Assembly: GCA_910586035.1 (NCBI GenBank)
Contig: CAJUHT010000001.1
Coordinates: 92,806-156,805 of the forward strand
DNA length: 64,000 bases
Reading direction: 5' to 3'
Source: an uncultured Christensenella sp.
Lineage (GTDB): Bacteria > Bacillota > Clostridia > Christensenellales > Borkfalkiaceae
Made by a program: the position numbers and the translations under genes. Positions 61,378 through 64,000 of this stretch are shown here, one piece after another. Within the stretch, counting starts at the first letter, position 1. Each line of letters opens with the position of its first letter. The notes beneath the pieces are model-generated. The model ran no database searches and was not told the DNA's origin. It saw only the letters and a list, made by a program, of their open reading frames with translations.

Positions 61378-62651
61378 TTTTTCACCCTTACATAAACGCT
61401 GTTTGCGTGCGCTCCAAGCCCTTCCGCTTCGGCAAAAGAAATTATATCGTCAGCCGCACCCTCCAACGCGCTTTGCGTATAATACACGTATTGAGTACTC
61501 TTCATAAAATCGTCAACGCTCAAAGGCGAAGCGTATTTTGCCGTGCCGCTTGTGGGCAGGGTGTGGTTTGCGCCCGCGTAATAATCGCCCACCGCCTCGG
61601 GAGTGTTATATCCGAGAAAAACGGAGCCTGCGTTTTTAACCGAATCAAGCAGTTTGAAAGGTTCTTTCACTGCCAATTCAAGGTGTTCGGGCGCGTATTC
61701 GTTACTCAGTTTAACGGCTTGTTCCAAGTTGTCCGTTAATATTATCCTGCAATTTGCGTCAAGCGACGCCTGAGCAATGTCTTTGCGCGAAAGGCTGTCA
61801 AGCTGAGATTTCAATTCAACTACAACCTCGTTTGCTAAATCTTCACAGTCGGTTAAGAGAATCGCCGAGGCGATTTTGTCGTGCTCCGCCTGAGATAACA
61901 AGTCCGCCGCAACAAATCGTGCGTTTGCATTTTTATCGGCTATTATCAAAATTTCGCTTGGTCCGGCAATCATATCTATGCCGCACGCCACGCCGTAAAC
62001 AAGCTTTTTAGCCGTTGCCACATAATCGCGCCCCGGTCCCGTAATTACGTCCACTTTCGGCACGCTTTCCGTTCCGTAAGCCATAGCGGCGATTGCCTGC
62101 GCGCCGCCCATTTTAAAAACCCTGTCCACTCCGCACAGCGCCGCCGCAACAAGCACTTCCGCCCTGACCTTGCCATCCGCTTTCACGGGCGTTGCCATAA
62201 TCAAGTTATTAACGCCTGCAATCTTTGCAGGCACCGCGTTCATAAGCACGGTTGACGGATATGCCGCCGTACCGCCGGGAACGTAAATGCCCGCGCTCTC
62301 CACGGGCGTAAACTTTTGCCCGACAACTCTGTCGCCGCAGTTTATTTCAAACCCTTTACGCAACTGCTTGCTGTGAAAAAGTTTGATATTGTCAACGGAA
62401 TTTTTAATTGTCTGTATAAGTTTGCCGTCAATTTCTTTAAAAGCTTCTTCAAATTCCTCCGCCTTAACTTCAAAGTCGTCGCAGACAAAGCCGTCGAACT
62501 TTTCAGAGTATCTTTTCAGCGCGCCGTCTCCGTTTTTGCGCACTTCGGCTATTATTTCCTTTACCTTATCTTCAACGTTTCCGCATATTTCATCGCGCTC
62601 GCCAAACAAAAATTTTGCCGACTGCCCCGAATATTTTATAATTTTAATCAT
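61374..62651 (-). CDS. hisD: Histidinol dehydrogenase HisD
   Basis: Zinc and NAD-dependent oxidation of histidinol to histidine (last steps). Diagnostic G-P-S-E-I-L-I-I-A-D, A-A-D-L-L-S-Q-A-E-H-D, and the catalytic-region A-P-E-H-L-E-L. I chose ATG 62651 (M-I-K-I-I-K-Y-S-G), overlapping the hisG stop by 8 nt, over an in-frame TTG at 62660. 425 residues, normal. Confidence 0.97.
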   Translation of the reverse strand: MIKIIKYSGQSAKFLFGERDEICGNVEDKVKEIIAEVRKNGDGALKRYSEKFDGFVCDDFEVKAEEFEEAFKEIDGKLIQTIKNSVDNIKLFHSKQLRKGFEINCGDRVVGQKFTPVESAGIYVPGGTAAYPSTVLMNAVPAKIAGVNNLIMATPVKADGKVRAEVLVAAALCGVDRVFKMGGAQAIAAMAYGTESVPKVDVITGPGRDYVATAKKLVYGVACGIDMIAGPSEILIIADKNANARFVAADLLSQAEHDKIASAILLTDCEDLANEVVVELKSQLDSLSRKDIAQASLDANCRIILTDNLEQAVKLSNEYAPEHLELAVKEPFKLLDSVKNAGSVFLGYNTPEAVGDYYAGANHTLPTSGTAKYASPLSVDDFMKSTQYVYYTQSALEGAADDIISFAEAEGLGAHANSVYVRVKK

Positions 62652-63273
62652 AATTTTCAACCGCTTTAACCAATTTTTCGACTATTTCAATTATGGCGTT
62701 TCCCTTAAATTTACAGGCTGATTTGTTGGCGATAACCCGCGCGCTTATTTCAAAAATTTTGTCTATAACCTGTAAATTATTTTCTTTTAAAGTCGTACCC
62801 GTTTCGACTATGTCGACTATCACGTCGGATATTTTAAGCAAAGGAGCAAGTTCAATCGAACCGTTTAATTTAATTATTTCAATATCTCTTCCCGCTTCGC
62901 CATAGTACTTTTCCGCAGTGTGTACAAACTTAGTGGCTACCCTCAGCGGCACGGAAGTATCGTCCTTAAAGTCCGCAGGCGCGGCAACGCACATCGAACA
63001 CTTGCCTATTTTTAAATCGGCAAGTTCGTATAAATCCGCGCCGTCCTCTTCAAGAATATCCTTCCCAGCAACCCCTATATCCGCGGCGCCGAGGCGCACG
63101 TAAGCGGCAACGTCGGAAGGTTTTACCCAAAAGTAATTTATTTCACCGCTTTGGTCGCTGAATATCAGCTTTCGGCTGTTTTTATCGAAATTATCGCACC
63201 TGTAACCGCATTTTGAAAGCAGATTTAAAACTTTTTCGCCCAGCCTGCCTTTAGGCAATGCAATTTTAATCAC
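62644..63273 (-). CDS. hisG: ATP phosphoribosyltransferase catalytic subunit HisG, short form (GTG start)
   Basis: First enzyme of histidine synthesis. The short type (209 residues) lacks the regulatory ACT-like domain and needs HisZ, which is encoded just upstream. L-P-K-G-R-L at the start and the PRPP loop D-I-V-E-T-G-T-T-L are diagnostic. GTG 63273 has AAAGGAG 6 nt upstream; the open frame extends further into hisZ without signal. Confidence 0.96.
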   Translation of the reverse strand: MIKIALPKGRLGEKVLNLLSKCGYRCDNFDKNSRKLIFSDQSGEINYFWVKPSDVAAYVRLGAADIGVAGKDILEEDGADLYELADLKIGKCSMCVAAPADFKDDTSVPLRVATKFVHTAEKYYGEAGRDIEIIKLNGSIELAPLLKISDVIVDIVETGTTLKENNLQVIDKIFEISARVIANKSACKFKGNAIIEIVEKLVKAVENYD

Positions 63274-63284
63274 TTTAAACTCCT

Positions 63285-64000
63285 TTACGGCTTGTTTGCA
63301 TTGCCGTTGGAAACGTAAACTACCTTGCCGCTTTCCGCAACTTGTTGCGCCCTCATCAAAGCGGAAGCAACGTCGTTGCCGTCTGATACGATTACGCAAT
63401 CTATCGGGCGCTCGTCCTTTATCAGATACCGCTCTATTTCTCCGAGATAGAGCGCGAACCCAATCGCGCCTCCGCTCTTGCCCAATTTTTGTAGAAGTTT
63501 ATCGTATCTGCCGCCCGAAAGCACCCTGTGCGGGATGCCCTTTATATATCCGTTATAGATGAAGCCGTTGTAATAATCGGCGTTTGCCGTAGCGGAAAAA
63601 TCGATATTGATTTTATCGCCGAAACCGCATTTTTCAGCAATTTCAAGTAGTTGAGCAAGTTCGTTTACCGCCGTAAGCATTTTACCGTTCAAACAAATAC
63701 TTTTTGCTTCGGATATATATTCACGTGCGTTACCGCGAAAGTTCAAAGCGAATTCAAAAGCCTTTATAAACTTTTCCGAATACCCTTTTTCCTGCGCCAG
63801 CTTAATAAAATCGTGAAAATTTTTAGTTTGCAGGTATTCCGTTAGCGGTTGTCCGTCCGCCGCATAACTTTCGAACAGCCCCTCTATAAAAGCCATATGA
63901 GAAATATCGAGCGCATAGTCCGCGCTTATAACGGACAGTGTTTTACAAATAATAAAAGTAAGTTCAGCAACGTCGGTTAAACTTATATTTCCCGCAAATT
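63285..64000 (-). CDS. hisZ: ATP phosphoribosyltransferase regulatory subunit HisZ (5' end outside window)
   Basis: A histidyl-tRNA synthetase paralogue that binds HisG and gives feedback control. The frame is open beyond the ATG at 63896 to the window edge, so the gene continues to the right. The visible C-terminal part has Y-A-L-D-I-S-H and G-G-R-Y-D-K-L-L...G-A-I-G-F-A-L (class II synthetase motif-3-like). First visible gene of the his operon; the operon promoter lies outside. Confidence 0.93.
   Translation of the reverse strand, partial: FAGNISLTDVAELTFIICKTLSVISADYALDISHMAFIEGLFESYAADGQPLTEYLQTKNFHDFIKLAQEKGYSEKFIKAFEFALNFRGNAREYISEAKSICLNGKMLTAVNELAQLLEIAEKCGFGDKINIDFSATANADYYNGFIYNGYIKGIPHRVLSGGRYDKLLQKLGKSGGAIGFALYLGEIERYLIKDERPIDCVIVSDGNDVASALMRAQQVAESGKVVYVSNGNANKP

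Overview
The window looks like a chromosomal core segment of an endospore-forming Clostridia-type Firmicute. The evidence is a complete spoIIIAA-AH operon, spoIVB, gerW (ytfJ), a SpoIIM-like gene, two DacF-type D,D-carboxypeptidases, an IspH-ribosomal protein S1 fusion and a Na+-pumping decarboxylase operon. Base composition is moderate, genes are tightly packed, and many overlap by 1-20 nt. I see no phage, insertion sequence, CRISPR array or resistance island. An uncultured gut clostridial lineage (Christensenellales-like) is a guess from gene content and is not proven.

Layout: 1-1776 holds a class A penicillin-binding protein (minus strand, 3' end outside the window). 1856-11066 is a plus-strand run: miaB, mutS, mutL, miaA, a YnbB-type PLP enzyme, a GNAT acetyltransferase and a hydrolase. 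It converges at a shared terminator with groES-groEL. 13265-16975 holds a membrane protein, a dCMP deaminase, a cyclophilin, a small membrane protein, purB and a Nudix hydrolase. A lone tRNA-Trp (minus) follows, then proC, rnhA and a VTT-family membrane protein. 19577-24448 is a five-gene decarboxylase/biotin operon. 24507-29551 holds a BaiN-like flavoprotein, a chorismate mutase-cytidylate kinase fusion, plsC and ispH-rpsA. htpG stands alone between its own promoter and terminator. 31633-35929 is spoIIIAA-AH. 36020-44020 holds asp23, nusB, folD, ispA, dxs, tlyA, nadK, argR and recN. 44087-52488 carries spoIVB, the SpoIIM-like gene, dacF, lysA, a site-2 protease, scpA, scpB, a YtfI-like gene, gerW and a second dacF. 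Then come rluB and lexA (convergent), a tiny Cys-rich gene, hflX and a tyrosine recombinase. From 56970 to the right edge runs a minus-strand histidine operon in the order hisZ-G-D-C-B-H-A-F-IE.

The most unusual points are these. Six promoters place the predicted transcription start at or next to the start codon with no ribosome-binding site (leaderless genes). Chorismate mutase is fused to cytidylate kinase. The Na+ pump operon carries a carboxyltransferase-like subunit whose oxyanion-hole motifs have eroded. spo0A is missing from its usual place after spoIVB, where a SpoIIM-like gene with a near-perfect sigma-E promoter sits instead. A 55-residue Cys-rich protein is transcribed divergently from lexA. 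I found no wholly new multi-gene system. The window is mostly core genome with unusual regulation and gene architecture.
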